Assembly (NCBI GenBank): GCA_902544085.1
Contig: CACCAP010000002.1
Coordinates: forward strand, 1 to 64,000
From: an uncultured Bacteroidota bacterium
GTDB lineage: Bacteria; Bacteroidota; Bacteroidia; Flavobacteriales; Flavobacteriaceae
Direction: 5' to 3'
DNA: 64,000 nt
Of the stretch, positions 1 to 9,831 are shown in pieces. The stretch's first letter is position 1, and every line of letters starts with the position of its first letter. The notes beneath the pieces are model-generated. The model was not told where the DNA came from, did not search any database, and saw nothing but the letters and a program-made list of their open reading frames with translations. Made by a program: the position numbers and the translations under genes.

Positions 1-33
1 TTTACGATTTTAGCGTTTTAAATACATTTTATT

Positions 34-522
34 ATGAATTTTAAGCAGATTCAACAATTAATTAAGTTTGTTTCCAAAACGGATGTAAATGAAGTAACAA
101 TTGAGAATAAAGATTTTAAGATTAATATAAAAGGAAGAAGTTTTTCTAATGAAACAGCCCAACCATTAATTCAACAAACTCTTCCATCACCTCAAATTCA
201 GCCACCAATCATTGCACCAGACCCAACACCTGTTGTTCAAACTCCACCTCAACCTTCAAAAACTGATTCAGATTTTTCTAATCATGTTACCATAAAATCT
301 CCAATTATCGGAACATTTTATAGAAAGCCATCCCCAGATAAAGATAACTTCGTCAATGTTGGGGATGAGATTAGCGAAGGACAGACTCTATGTGTTATTG
401 AAGCTATGAAACTATTTAATGAAATAGAATCTGATGTTTCTGGTAAAATTGTAAAAATTTTAGTTGACGATGCTTCACCTGTTGAATTCGATCAACCCTT
501 GTTTGTAATCGAACCTAATTAA
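34..522 (+). CDS. accB: Biotin carboxyl carrier protein of acetyl-CoA carboxylase
   Basis: This 162-residue protein carries the biotin that shuttles carboxyl groups in cytosolic acetyl-CoA carboxylase, the first committed step of fatty acid synthesis. The N-terminal helix region (about 1-35) is joined by a Pro/Gln-rich linker (about 44-76) to a C-terminal biotinyl domain. The biotinylation motif EAMK lies at 123-126, so Lys126 is the expected biotin site. The length is normal for the family. The start is ATG. accC follows after 5 nt in the same direction, the usual accBC pairing. Only 33 bases precede the gene, so its promoter cannot be judged. Confidence 0.97.
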   Translation: MNFKQIQQLIKFVSKTDVNEVTIENKDFKINIKGRSFSNETAQPLIQQTLPSPQIQPPIIAPDPTPVVQTPPQPSKTDSDFSNHVTIKSPIIGTFYRKPSPDKDNFVNVGDEISEGQTLCVIEAMKLFNEIESDVSGKIVKILVDDASPVEFDQPLFVIEPN

Positions 523-527
523 TTTTC

Positions 528-1862
528 ATGTTCAAAAAAGTATTAATTGCTAATCGAGGTGAAATAGCCTTACGAGTCATTAGAACCTGTAAGGAGATGG
601 GTATTAAAACCGTTGCTGTTTACTCAAAAGCAGATGAAGAAAGTCTTCATGTTAAATTTGCTGACGAAGCTGTATGTATTGGTCCTGCACCTAGTAGTGA
701 TTCCTATTTAAAAATATCAAATATTATTGCCGCTGCCGAAATCACCAACGCTGATGCTATTCATCCCGGATATGGTTTTTTATCAGAGAATGCTAAGTTT
801 TCGAAAATTTGTGGCGAACACAAAATTAAATTTATTGGACCATCGCCTGAAATGATAGAAAAAATGGGGGATAAGGCTACAGCTGTATCAACTATGCAAC
901 AAGCTAAAGTGCCCACAATACCCGGTTCAGGTGGTGCAGTTGATGATGTTGAAAAGGCATTTAAAATTGCTGTCAAGATTGGATTTCCAGTAATGATAAA
1001 AGCATCAGCTGGTGGAGGAGGTAAGGGAATGAGGGCAGTATTTAAAAGAAATGATTTCAAAAAGAATTGGGAAAGTGCAAAGCAAGAGGCCAAGGCTGCT
1101 TTTGGTAATGACGATATGTATATTGAGAAACTAATTCAAGAACCTCGTCATATCGAAATACAAATCATTGCAGACCAGTATGGTAATGTATGCCATTTAT
1201 CTGAAAGAGATTGCTCAATTCAAAGAAGACATCAGAAATTAACTGAGGAAACACCATCACCCTTCATGATAAAGAGTTTAAGAAATAAAATGGGTAATGC
1301 TGCGGTAAAAGCTGCAAAATTTATAGACTATGAGGGAGTTGGCACAGTAGAGTTCTTGGTTGATAGTCAAAGAAATTTTTACTTCATGGAGATGAACACT
1401 CGAATTCAGGTTGAGCATCCAATTACTGAACAGGTTATTGACTATGATCTAATCAAAGAACAAATTAAGGTTGCAGCCGGAGCGAAGGTATCTGGTAAAC
1501 CCTATTTTCCAAAACTTCATTCAATTGAATGCAGGATAAATGCTGAAGATCCAGATAACGACTTTAGACCATCACCTGGTTTAATAACAAACTTACACTT
1601 ACCTGGTGGTCATGGTATTCGAGTTGATACTCACGTTTACAGCGGTTATACCATATCACCTAATTATGATTCAATGATTGCAAAAATTATAACCACAGAT
1701 CAAAAAAGAGAAGAGGCTATAAATAAGATGCGTAGAGCTCTTGACGAGTTTGTTATTGAGGGCATTAAGACAACCATACCTTTTCATAGAAAGTTAATGG
1801 ATAATGAGGATTATCTCAAAGGTGTGTATACAACTAAATTCATGGAGGATTTTGAATTTTAA
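528..1862 (+). CDS. accC: Biotin carboxylase subunit of acetyl-CoA carboxylase
   Basis: This 444-residue ATP-grasp enzyme carboxylates the biotin on AccB using ATP and bicarbonate. An N-terminal pre-ATP-grasp domain begins [13 protein letters not shown]. The glycine-rich ATP loop GGGGKGM lies at 162-168, and the active-site motif [12 protein letters not shown] at 287-298. The length matches stand-alone biotin carboxylases, without fused biotinyl or carboxyltransferase domains, and AccB is encoded 5 nt upstream. The stop codon overlaps that of the convergent asd gene by 4 bp (TTAA read on both strands), leaving no room for a terminator between them. Confidence 0.98.
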   Translation: MFKKVLIANRGEIALRVIRTCKEMGIKTVAVYSKADEESLHVKFADEAVCIGPAPSSDSYLKISNIIAAAEITNADAIHPGYGFLSENAKFSKICGEHKIKFIGPSPEMIEKMGDKATAVSTMQQAKVPTIPGSGGAVDDVEKAFKIAVKIGFPVMIKASAGGGGKGMRAVFKRNDFKKNWESAKQEAKAAFGNDDMYIEKLIQEPRHIEIQIIADQYGNVCHLSERDCSIQRRHQKLTEETPSPFMIKSLRNKMGNAAVKAAKFIDYEGVGTVEFLVDSQRNFYFMEMNTRIQVEHPITEQVIDYDLIKEQIKVAAGAKVSGKPYFPKLHSIECRINAEDPDNDFRPSPGLITNLHLPGGHGIRVDTHVYSGYTISPNYDSMIAKIITTDQKREEAINKMRRALDEFVIEGIKTTIPFHRKLMDNEDYLKGVYTTKFMEDFEF

Positions 1863-2848
1863 TCAATAAATCCTTTTTCAGTCAAAAGTTGCATTATTTG
1901 TATTGTATTAGTTGCCGCTCCTTTTCTTAAATTATCACAAACAACCCACATGTTTAGACTGTTTTCACATGAGTTATCTCTTCTAACTCTTCCAACATAA
2001 ACATCATCTTTTCCTTGTGAATTTAAAGGCATTGGGTAATGATTTTCAAATGGCTTATCCTCTAAAATTACACCCTCTGAGTTTTGTATAATTTTTTTTA
2101 TATCATCTATATCAAATGATTTTTCTAAAGTGATATTAATTGATTCACTATGCCCCCCTGAAATTGGTAACCGAACTGCAGTTGCTGTTATTGAAATATT
2201 TGAACCAAGAATTTTATTCGTTTCTTTAACTAGTTTCATTTCCTCCTTAGTATATCCATTTTCTTCAAAGTCATCACAATGAGGAATAGCATTCTTATAT
2301 ATTTGATGAGGATAAACTTTTTCGATATTGGTATTATTTTCTTCACCATCCAATTGAGCAATCGCCTTTCTTCCTGTTCCTGAAATAGATTGGTAAGTTG
2401 AAACAATAATTCTTAAAATATTATACTTTCGATGAATATTATGGATTGCCATTACCATTTGTATAGTTGAGCAATTTGGATTGGGTATAATTTTGTCTTC
2501 TTTCTGCAATAAATGCCCATTGATTTCAGGTACTATAAGCTTTTTTGTTACATCCATTCTCCAAGCAGATGAGTTGTCAATAACATATATTCCCTCTTTA
2601 ACAAAAATTGGTGCCCACTTCAACGATAATTCCTTACCTGCACTAAATATTGCAACGTCAATTTTATTTTGAAGAACATTTTCAATAGGTATTATTTTAA
2701 TATCTGCACCCTTAAACTTTAGAGAATGGCCAACAGATCTTTCAGATGCAACCGCATAAATATTATCTACTTTAATTTTAGATTTATCAAGAATCTCGAA
2801 AATTACTTGGCCAACTAGTCCAGTTGCTCCAACTATTGCAACATCCAT
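1859..2848 (-). CDS. asd: Aspartate-semialdehyde dehydrogenase
   Basis: This 329-residue NADP-dependent enzyme reduces aspartyl phosphate to aspartate semialdehyde for lysine/diaminopimelate, threonine and methionine synthesis. The Rossmann motif GATGLVG lies at 7-13. The catalytic cysteine is Cys126 in NPNCSTIQ, and the active-site histidine is probably His233 in [10 protein letters not shown]. The length is normal. It is the last gene of a minus-strand run (CotH-like, tdk, alr, asd), 26 nt after alr. The pairing with alr suits cell-wall precursor supply, because both DAP and D-alanine feed peptidoglycan. It ends in a 4-bp convergent overlap with accC. Confidence 0.97.
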   Translation of the reverse strand: MDVAIVGATGLVGQVIFEILDKSKIKVDNIYAVASERSVGHSLKFKGADIKIIPIENVLQNKIDVAIFSAGKELSLKWAPIFVKEGIYVIDNSSAWRMDVTKKLIVPEINGHLLQKEDKIIPNPNCSTIQMVMAIHNIHRKYNILRIIVSTYQSISGTGRKAIAQLDGEENNTNIEKVYPHQIYKNAIPHCDDFEENGYTKEEMKLVKETNKILGSNISITATAVRLPISGGHSESINITLEKSFDIDDIKKIIQNSEGVILEDKPFENHYPMPLNSQGKDDVYVGRVRRDNSCENSLNMWVVCDNLRKGAATNTIQIMQLLTEKGFID

Positions 2849-2874
2849 AATTCAAATTTAAAGCAATATTGAAA

Positions 2875-3975
2875 TTATTTAATATAAATTCTCTTTATTC
2901 TGTTGGATAATGAGGTTAAAATCTCATATGAGATAGTCCCATTTTTTCTTGCTAGTTGATGAGCATTTTGATTGTTTGAATCAATGATAATTACTTCATC
3001 TCCCTCATTACAATTAATTTTTGAGACATCTACCATCAACATATCCATACAAACATTTCCTACAATTTTAGCTTCTTGATTATTGATTATAAAACTTGCT
3101 TTACCGTTTCCAAAACTTCTACTTATGCCATCTGCGTGTCCTATAGGAATTATCCCGATTTTTGAATCCTTTGTTGCGATAAATCCTCTGTTATATCCAA
3201 CAGAATCTCCTTTTTTAATTTTATGAATTTGAGACACAACAGATTTTAAATTAACAACGGGCTTAAAAAACTTATCATAATTCTGGTCATTACCATATCC
3301 GTATAAACCTATTCCACTTCTAACCATGTCATATTGAAATTTGCTATAGTTCAATATACCTGATGTATTTAAAAGATGCTTCTTAAATTCCGATTGAAAA
3401 ATAGTTGACATTTTACTTGAAATCTTTTCAAATAATTCAATCTGATTGTCAGTGAACTTCTTTTCATTTAAATCTTCAGATGCACCTAAATGAGAAAATA
3501 TATATTTGATTTTAATATTAGAATATGAGTTAACTTTTGTATGTATTTCTTTAATATCCTTATACGAAAATCCTAGTCTGTTCAGCCCTGTATTGAATTT
3601 TAGGTGAAATGGATATTCTTTTTCATTTTTACTTCTTTCTATAAAAGCATCTAAAACTCGAAAAGAGTAAATATTGGGCTCAAGCTTATATTTAATAATA
3701 TCATCAAAGTCGTCTCTTTGAGGATGTAATACTAATATAGGACTTGATATCCCAGATTTCCTTAACTCAACCCCCTCATTTGAATATGCAACAGCCAGAT
3801 AATCTACTTTATTTTCCTCTAACTTTTTAGCTATTTCAACAGGCTCTGAGCCATATCCAAATGCTTTCACCACGCATAATATTTTTGTTTTTTCTGATAT
3901 TTTTTTCCTTAGAAAATTAAGATTATGTTCTAAATTTTTCAGATTAACCTCTATGTGTGTATTTTGTATACTCAA
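2875..3975 (-). CDS. alr: Alanine racemase
   Basis: This 366-residue PLP enzyme interconverts L- and D-alanine for peptidoglycan. The PLP lysine is Lys37 in VVKAFGYG; most family members read VKANAYG here, so the two residues after the lysine are divergent. The second catalytic base is probably Tyr262 in GYNRGF. The fold-type III barrel spans about 10-240 and the C-terminal beta domain about 245-366. Bacteroidetes often carry alr fused to murF; this one is stand-alone. The start codon overlaps the tdk stop by 4 nt (ATGA), indicating translational coupling. Confidence 0.95.
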   Translation of the reverse strand: MSIQNTHIEVNLKNLEHNLNFLRKKISEKTKILCVVKAFGYGSEPVEIAKKLEENKVDYLAVAYSNEGVELRKSGISSPILVLHPQRDDFDDIIKYKLEPNIYSFRVLDAFIERSKNEKEYPFHLKFNTGLNRLGFSYKDIKEIHTKVNSYSNIKIKYIFSHLGASEDLNEKKFTDNQIELFEKISSKMSTIFQSEFKKHLLNTSGILNYSKFQYDMVRSGIGLYGYGNDQNYDKFFKPVVNLKSVVSQIHKIKKGDSVGYNRGFIATKDSKIGIIPIGHADGISRSFGNGKASFIINNQEAKIVGNVCMDMLMVDVSKINCNEGDEVIIIDSNNQNAHQLARKNGTISYEILTSLSNRIKRIYIK

Positions 3976-4523
3976 TTTTTTTTATTCTTCATTTTTGACA
4001 CAAAAGCTTCCCGACTTAGAGGCTCATAATCATTTTTTTCACCCAACATTACAGTATCATTATTATTTGATTTTCTAAAACTGTAGTTTGCAGGTTTTCC
4101 AGTTTCAGTACAAATTGCATGAACTTTTAATACATCTTCAGCAATTGCCATTAATTTTGGCATAGGGCCAAAAGGCTTTCCTAAATAATCCATATCTAGA
4201 CCTGCAATTATAATCCTAATACCTTTGTTTGCTAAATTATTGCATACTTCAACAATATCCTCAGAGAAAAATTGAGCTTCATCAATTGCAATTACATCAC
4301 AATTATTAGCCTGGTTTATAATTTCACCAACATCCTTAATATTAATTGCATCAATACTTTTTTTGTTGTGAGATTGAATTTTATTATCTCCACTTCTTTT
4401 ATCAATTTCAGGTTTAAATACTTTGTAATTAAGATTTGTATTGTGAAGTTCTTGGATTCTTTTAATTAGTTCCTCAGTTTTTCCAGAAAACATTGACCCG
4501 CATATTACTTCTATACTACCCAT
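3972..4523 (-). CDS. tdk: Thymidine kinase (type II)
   Basis: This 183-residue enzyme phosphorylates thymidine in the salvage pathway. The P-loop (CGSMFSGKT, residues 8-16) and the D81-E82 pair in IAIDEAQFF are intact. The C-terminal lasso reads VHAICTETGKPANYSF and ends YEPLSREAF. The usual structural zinc site of the family has four Cys/His ligands in this part; here only Cys138 remains, with Thr141 and Ser170 at other ligand positions. Zinc loss is my reading from the motif. The gene sits 3 nt after the CotH-like gene and overlaps alr by 4 nt. Confidence 0.94.
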   Translation of the reverse strand: MGSIEVICGSMFSGKTEELIKRIQELHNTNLNYKVFKPEIDKRSGDNKIQSHNKKSIDAINIKDVGEIINQANNCDVIAIDEAQFFSEDIVEVCNNLANKGIRIIIAGLDMDYLGKPFGPMPKLMAIAEDVLKVHAICTETGKPANYSFRKSNNNDTVMLGEKNDYEPLSREAFVSKMKNKKN

Positions 4524-4526
4524 ATT

Positions 4527-6239
4527 TTAGAAATTTGCATTTAGCCAATTCATTCTATTCTCTATCCAATCCTTTAGACGATCAACTTCCTCAGAATATG
4601 TTAGATTCCATACTGGGTTGGGCCAAACATAAACACCTAAAGTACCCCATCTTTGATAATTTGCTTCTTGTGACTTATTGATATAATAGGAAATATCGTC
4701 AATTTCTTTTTTAAACTCATTTAGTTTATCAAAATAAAAAGAATACCTTGATTTTACTTTTTCTACAAAAGATGGATCATCATACATTCTATTAATCCAA
4801 TTATTTTGTTTAACATAAAAACCATTTTCAAATTGCGCATCCGAATAATTTAAATTTCCATACGACAAATCAAAATCCCATATCGGTCCAAATTTAATTT
4901 TCTCACCTGGAATCAAGGTGAAATAGATGCTAGAATACCAGCGTGCATCAACCGTTTTTGCTATTTCATTTATTATAAACCAATCTATTAAACTATCAAC
5001 ATCAATAAATGATTCATAACCCGACACAGGGTCTCCAAAGCTCTGTGAAAATAAAATTGATTCAAACTGATTTACATAATTTACTATGTAATTATACTCA
5101 TCACTATCATAATCAAGACCGGGTTCTTTTATATTAAATACTCCATCGACATGAACAGAAGACCAAATTATTGGTTTAAAAATCACATCGTCTGGGTCAA
5201 TTCTTTCATTAGCGTCAGTATCGATTTCAATTAAATAACCATCATCTCCAATATTTACTCTGTTTTTTGATTCTTCAACTTTTTGACCAATCAAATATGT
5301 ACCCTGATAATCATCATTTATAAAAAGCTCAGCATATTCAGCACTTGGAGTATATTCAAGCCTACTATTTTTCCCCATATACCTAGCTATTTTATTTCTT
5401 ATCATGGATTTATCACTTTTTTCAGCCAATAAAACCCATTTTTTATCCTCTGGCATACCTAGAATTTCAGTTTTATCTCCAAATTTAATTTGATAGGGGC
5501 ACTTCCCAACAACAGCTCCGGCATTAGAATCAATACATAACCACCAAGTTGAATTCCCCCTGCCCTTAATTTTCATAGAAGTCTCTGCTAAACTTTCAAA
5601 GTTACCCTCTCCAATAATTTCGACCGTTCCCTCAACGTATGAATCTTTGTCCATTGTTGGACCAACCACTTGATTTGTTCTTAATTTAATTATTGGCAGA
5701 CCCGAATCAGGATAATGTTTAAAAATAGCTTTTATGTTTTTAGGCCCATCCATCGTTAAATCGAAAGGGTTTTCGTTGCCATTAATATCACCAACCCATT
5801 CACTGAATACCCATCCGCTCTCAGCTATTGCATTTAGTCTCAATATGGTTCCACTATTATAGTTTTCAATTATTCCTTGCTTTATAACTTCTTTGTATAC
5901 AGTACCATTCCCTTCAACTTCAAGATTCAATAAATATTTTTTCTTAATAAAATTCGCTGTAACTGTTACATCCGAATTCATTACAACACTTAGTGAGAGG
6001 GGTGAAATGTGGTTACTCTCAGAATATTCTAAATACGAACCCTCCCAACCTAAGAACTCGTATTCGCTTGATGGGTTAGCTGTAATTTTCACCACTGTAC
6101 CCTCTGAATAATAACCTTCTGAAGGAGAAGTTAATCCACCCAATTCAGGATTTGAATTTACAGTCAGTTTATATTCAACAACTTCTTTTTGACAGGAAAT
6201 AAATAATAAAGTCGATATTACAAATAGAATTTTTTTCAT
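4527..6239 (-). CDS. CotH-family lipoprotein with two InlB B-type repeats
   Basis: This 570-residue protein begins with a lipoprotein signal peptide (lipobox LFISC, Cys16). The next residues, QKEVVE, resemble the Q-K-acidic surface-export signal of Bacteroidetes lipoproteins. Two Listeria-Bacteroides-type repeats follow (about 25-95 and 97-173), each with the pattern of a Gly-Trp motif (FLGWEG, FSEWVG) and an ANF/AIF end. A CotH-like domain fills the rest, with KIKGRGNSTW and the acidic motif GPIWDFDLSYGN. CotH proteins include atypical protein kinases, and the substrate here is unknown. It is the first gene of the CotH-tdk-alr-asd run. A perfect TAnnTTTG box (TATCTTTG) lies 17 nt before the start codon. 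Confidence 0.85.
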   Translation of the reverse strand: MKKILFVISTLLFISCQKEVVEYKLTVNSNPELGGLTSPSEGYYSEGTVVKITANPSSEYEFLGWEGSYLEYSESNHISPLSLSVVMNSDVTVTANFIKKKYLLNLEVEGNGTVYKEVIKQGIIENYNSGTILRLNAIAESGWVFSEWVGDINGNENPFDLTMDGPKNIKAIFKHYPDSGLPIIKLRTNQVVGPTMDKDSYVEGTVEIIGEGNFESLAETSMKIKGRGNSTWWLCIDSNAGAVVGKCPYQIKFGDKTEILGMPEDKKWVLLAEKSDKSMIRNKIARYMGKNSRLEYTPSAEYAELFINDDYQGTYLIGQKVEESKNRVNIGDDGYLIEIDTDANERIDPDDVIFKPIIWSSVHVDGVFNIKEPGLDYDSDEYNYIVNYVNQFESILFSQSFGDPVSGYESFIDVDSLIDWFIINEIAKTVDARWYSSIYFTLIPGEKIKFGPIWDFDLSYGNLNYSDAQFENGFYVKQNNWINRMYDDPSFVEKVKSRYSFYFDKLNEFKKEIDDISYYINKSQEANYQRWGTLGVYVWPNPVWNLTYSEEVDRLKDWIENRMNWLNANF

Positions 6240-6256
6240 AAGTTGTTGAATAATTA

Positions 6257-6264
6257 CAAAGATA
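6257..6264 (-). promoter_or_regulatory. Putative -7 promoter box for the CotH-tdk-alr-asd run
   Basis: Read on the minus strand the eight bases are TATCTTTG, a perfect match to the Bacteroidetes -7 consensus TAnnTTTG. The box sits 17 nt before the CotH-like start codon, in the 33-bp space shared with divergent rsmI. No convincing TTG -33 element was seen at the usual 17-23 bp spacing. Confidence 0.45.
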
Positions 6265-6272
6265 AAATATTA

Positions 6273-6938
6273 ATGTCTAGACTTTTAATTATTCCTTCAC
6301 CAATTGGAAATTTAGCTGATATTACACAAAGATCAGTATCATTGTTATCCAGTGTTGATTATATACTTTGTGAGGATACAAGGAGAACAGTCAAATTGAT
6401 GAATCACTTAAAAATTAAAAATTCTCTAGAGTCTTTTCATAAGTTTAACGAACATTCAAAAATTCAATCAATAATTGATGATCTTAAAGCAGGAAAGGTT
6501 ATTGGTTTAGTTTCTGATGCTGGAACACCAGGAATCTCCGACCCTGGATATCTCATTGTTAAAAATTGTATTGAAAATGAAATTGAAGTGGAGTGTTTAC
6601 CTGGGCCTACAGCATTAATACCTGCCCTTGTTATAAGTGGAATCCCTTGTGAAAGATTCTCTTTTGAAGGATTTTTACCAATTAAAAAGGGAAGAAAAAA
6701 AAGACTAGAAGATTTATCTGAAGAAAAAAGAACAATGGTTTTTTACGAATCTCCACACAAAATTTCCAAAACCTTAAATGATTTAAAACTTTACTTTGGT
6801 GATGATAGAAAGGTATCAGTATCTAAAGAATTAACAAAAATTCATGAATCAACGATTAGAAGTACCTTAGGTACAATTAGCCTTGGAGAAGGGAAAATTC
6901 GGGGAGAATTTGTTATCGTAGTTGAGGGTTTAAAATAA
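6273..6938 (+). CDS. rsmI: 16S rRNA 2'-O-methyltransferase RsmI
   Basis: This SAM-dependent tetrapyrrole-methylase-fold enzyme methylates the 2'-O of C1402 (E. coli numbering) of 16S rRNA. The N-terminal motif IIPSPIGNLADIT, the loop VSDAGTPGISDPG and the segment FEGFLPIKKGRK are classic. I start at the ATG at 6273, giving 221 residues. An upstream in-frame TTG at 6243 would add ten non-conserved residues that lie in the divergent promoter. The gene is divergent from the CotH-like run and ends directly at a strong bidirectional hairpin terminator. Confidence 0.96.
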   Translation: MSRLLIIPSPIGNLADITQRSVSLLSSVDYILCEDTRRTVKLMNHLKIKNSLESFHKFNEHSKIQSIIDDLKAGKVIGLVSDAGTPGISDPGYLIVKNCIENEIEVECLPGPTALIPALVISGIPCERFSFEGFLPIKKGRKKRLEDLSEEKRTMVFYESPHKISKTLNDLKLYFGDDRKVSVSKELTKIHESTIRSTLGTISLGEGKIRGEFVIVVEGLK

Positions 6939-6966
6939 AAAAACCCCCATTTCTGGGGGCTTTTTA
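6937..6966. terminator. Bidirectional intrinsic terminator between rsmI and a TonB receptor gene
   Basis: A run of A is followed by CCCCCA, a TTTC loop, TGGGGG, C and a run of T. The six-pair, mostly G-C stem is flanked by A and T tracts, so it can terminate transcription from both the rsmI side (plus) and the TonB receptor side (minus). Confidence 0.9.
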
Positions 6967-6984
6967 CAATAAAATACTTAAAAC

Positions 6985-9702
6985 CTAGAATCTGTAAGTT
7001 AATCCAACGTTCCAAGTTCTTCCCCAACCAGGGAAAATTCTGTTAGCTGTGTTGATACCCATATAATTTGTAGTATCATCTGTAGCTAAGTAGTTATTTT
7101 CCATTTCTGGATAATATTCTTCATCAAATAAATTATTGATGTTTAATCTTAGGTAAGCACTATTTCCAAACAAATCGAAATTATATCCAGCACCAAAATC
7201 AAATAATTTATATGCAGGTAACTGGGCATTTCCACCATCTGGTTCATCAAAGTCCTCAGCATTTATATTAGAGAAGATGTTATCAGCACCAAAAACAGCA
7301 AGATTAAACTTGAAATCACTAGTTGGATATACACTCAAGTTAATTCTTCCAGTTGTTTGCCCACCATCTCCTACCTTTATACCATCAAGATATAGCGTAG
7401 ATGATCCGATTGAGACACCATCATTGTTAGTAACATTATCATCTGTTGAGTTTCCTCCATATTCATAATTACCCAAGGTTAACATACCTTCTAGTTTAAC
7501 AAATGGACTAATATTCCATACAGCATCTAGCTCGATTCCGGTGTGAAGTTGCTCAATTCCAGTATAATTTGCTTGTCCACTTTCTCCATTAATCCTTACA
7601 CCTTCATATAGAAATCTATCCTTCCATGAAGTTCTAAACAAGTTAATATTCATATTGAAGTCACTTGATCTGAAACCATAACCCAATTCAAGACCTAAAA
7701 CTTTTTCATTTCTTAATTCTTCATCTGGTGTCACAAAATTATCATAGTCTTGGAAAACTGCGTCAAAATTTGGCGCTTTCGAATAATACCCCGTATTAAC
7801 AAAAACATTGTTTTGCGCATCAAGGTTAAAGTTTGCACCAGCTTTAATTGTTCCACCTAAAATATTTTTGGTTTCACTTTTATGCATTGGGTCATCAACT
7901 TTATATCTGAAATAATCAATTCTTTGGAATCCTTGATTTGCAACAGATCCTTGAACGAATACTGAAGATTCTTCAGTTACGTATTCAACCTGACCAAATA
8001 CACCAGCCCACGAAACAATTCCATCATTGTGATAATCAATTTTTGCTTCATCATCCGTTGATTTAAAGACATTCCATAAACTAGATAAATCTGATGAATA
8101 TTCTTTTTTGGCTATAAAACCACTAGGATAATTTACATTATCAAAGTCTCTATACCCATCAGCTCCCAGTAAATTATCTAGTCTTCTGTAGTGTATTCCA
8201 GTGTAGTACCTTACATCTGCACCAATTTGGAAAGCCAACTTATCATTCACTTGATTTTTATAATTTACAAGTCCTCCAAACCAGTTATGTGAGTTTACAG
8301 ATGCTCTCCTTATAAAACCATTTCTTCTTCTACCGTCCACGTAGTTGTCTGGATCATTAACAATGTATAATCCTGTTGCGACATCTGGTGCATTTGAATA
8401 ACCACCACCATAACTCCAAGTACCACCAACACCACTGTTAGACTTTGCAATTTCATCCCAAAGTACTTGTCCGGTATCAGCATTTCTAAATCTACCACTA
8501 CTAAAGTATGAACCTATTCTTCCTAGGTCTCCTGTTCCACCACCACGACCGTATGAAGCATAAGCTGTTACAGATAAGGTTTGACTAGAACTTAATTTAC
8601 TTTCCCAGTTTAAAGATGCAATTGGCTTGTGATAAAAGTTTTTTCTCATGTTAAAACTCTCACCATTATAATATCCACCATTGTAGTTGTAATAAATGCC
8701 GTGTTCAATATAATCAGACAGCCTAGCCATATTGAAATAACTAGTCGTTCTTTGTCCGTGCGTTTGCGGTGCACCTGTTACAATTAATTGAACATTATTT
8801 TTATCATCTTCGCTTTTCCATCCATAACCTAAAAAGTAGGAGTAGGCTTCAAACTCGGTAAAGTCAACGATACCATCACCAGCTGTTCTACTAAAAACAA
8901 ATGATAGTGCATGACCACCATCCATTACACCAGTATTATAGTTAAGTGTCTTCTTTATGTATCCATCATTACCAACTCTTACAGCAACTTTTCCACCTTT
9001 TGATAAGTCTGTAGATTTTGTTACGATATTTATTGTTCCACCAACTGATGAAATTGGTAGAGGTGAAGATCCCAATCCTCTTTGAACTTGCATTGCAGAA
9101 ACAACATCAGTTAAACCAGCCCAGTTACTCCAGAAAACTCGTCCATTTTCCATGTCATTAACAGGCATTCCGTTAATAAGAACTGCGATGTTTTCCTGAC
9201 GAAAACCTCTAATGTTGATTCTAGAATCACCAAATGCACCACCTTGACGAGTTGCATAAACCCCAGGTGTGGAGTTTAATAATTCAGGTAGTTCTAAGTT
9301 ACCAATCCGGTCTTCGATTTCTGCTGTGGTAAGTGTTGAAACTGCGACAGGAGTTTCTCTATCTTTTGCGAGTGATACGTTTCCAAAGACTGTAACACCA
9401 GAAAGGATATTTTCACCTGGATTAAGTTCGATTGTTCCTAAATCTCCAGACTCACCAACAACTAACTCAACTGAATCATAACCTATATATGACACAACTA
9501 ATGTTGCACCAGTTTCTACACTAATTGTAAAATCACCATTAAAGTCGGTTGAAACACCATCAGATGTTCCTTTGACAACAACGGATGCTCCAGGAAGTCC
9601 AGATCCGACCTCACTATCTACAACAGTACCAGAAACAGAATTTTGAGCATAACTAGTTCCAAATATGAAAACAGTTATGAAGAAAAATATTAATTTTTTC
9701 AT
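6985..9702 (-). CDS. TonB-dependent outer-membrane receptor, substrate unknown
   Basis: This 905-residue receptor has a signal peptide (about 1-19, ending SYAQ). A carboxypeptidase-D-like regulatory domain (about 21-95, GLPGASVVVKGTSDG) is followed by a plug domain with INIRGFRQENIAVLINGMP and a VGGTINIVTK segment, and then a 22-strand-type barrel. It ends in an aromatic Phe after GLTYRF. Plug features resemble FecA-type siderophore or citrate receptors, but no iron gene lies nearby, so the ligand is left open. It stands alone between the terminator at 6937-6966 and a 129-bp spacer after pgi, and has no SusD-type partner. No 11-bp repeat array like those before the phosphate-region receptors precedes it. 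Confidence 0.93.
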   Translation of the reverse strand: MKKLIFFFITVFIFGTSYAQNSVSGTVVDSEVGSGLPGASVVVKGTSDGVSTDFNGDFTISVETGATLVVSYIGYDSVELVVGESGDLGTIELNPGENILSGVTVFGNVSLAKDRETPVAVSTLTTAEIEDRIGNLELPELLNSTPGVYATRQGGAFGDSRINIRGFRQENIAVLINGMPVNDMENGRVFWSNWAGLTDVVSAMQVQRGLGSSPLPISSVGGTINIVTKSTDLSKGGKVAVRVGNDGYIKKTLNYNTGVMDGGHALSFVFSRTAGDGIVDFTEFEAYSYFLGYGWKSEDDKNNVQLIVTGAPQTHGQRTTSYFNMARLSDYIEHGIYYNYNGGYYNGESFNMRKNFYHKPIASLNWESKLSSSQTLSVTAYASYGRGGGTGDLGRIGSYFSSGRFRNADTGQVLWDEIAKSNSGVGGTWSYGGGYSNAPDVATGLYIVNDPDNYVDGRRRNGFIRRASVNSHNWFGGLVNYKNQVNDKLAFQIGADVRYYTGIHYRRLDNLLGADGYRDFDNVNYPSGFIAKKEYSSDLSSLWNVFKSTDDEAKIDYHNDGIVSWAGVFGQVEYVTEESSVFVQGSVANQGFQRIDYFRYKVDDPMHKSETKNILGGTIKAGANFNLDAQNNVFVNTGYYSKAPNFDAVFQDYDNFVTPDEELRNEKVLGLELGYGFRSSDFNMNINLFRTSWKDRFLYEGVRINGESGQANYTGIEQLHTGIELDAVWNISPFVKLEGMLTLGNYEYGGNSTDDNVTNNDGVSIGSSTLYLDGIKVGDGGQTTGRINLSVYPTSDFKFNLAVFGADNIFSNINAEDFDEPDGGNAQLPAYKLFDFGAGYNFDLFGNSAYLRLNINNLFDEEYYPEMENNYLATDDTTNYMGINTANRIFPGWGRTWNVGLTYRF

Positions 9703-9831
9703 GTATTTATTGTTTAATTTATGTGGCAGAATTTACTATTTTTTTCTCATTCGATTGTTAAGTATATTTTAATTTTATGAACATACTTTTTAAAAAGGGG
9801 ACAGGAGGTTAGTAAAAGAGTTTTCTTTGCT

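Noticed and set aside
1-33. End of an upstream gene or promoter of accB
   Set aside because: Only 33 bases are available, with no reliable stop or promoter box.
4527-6239. CotH-like protein as an internalin-type adhesin
   Set aside because: The InlB-type B repeats are common in Bacteroidetes lipoproteins and there is no leucine-rich repeat domain.
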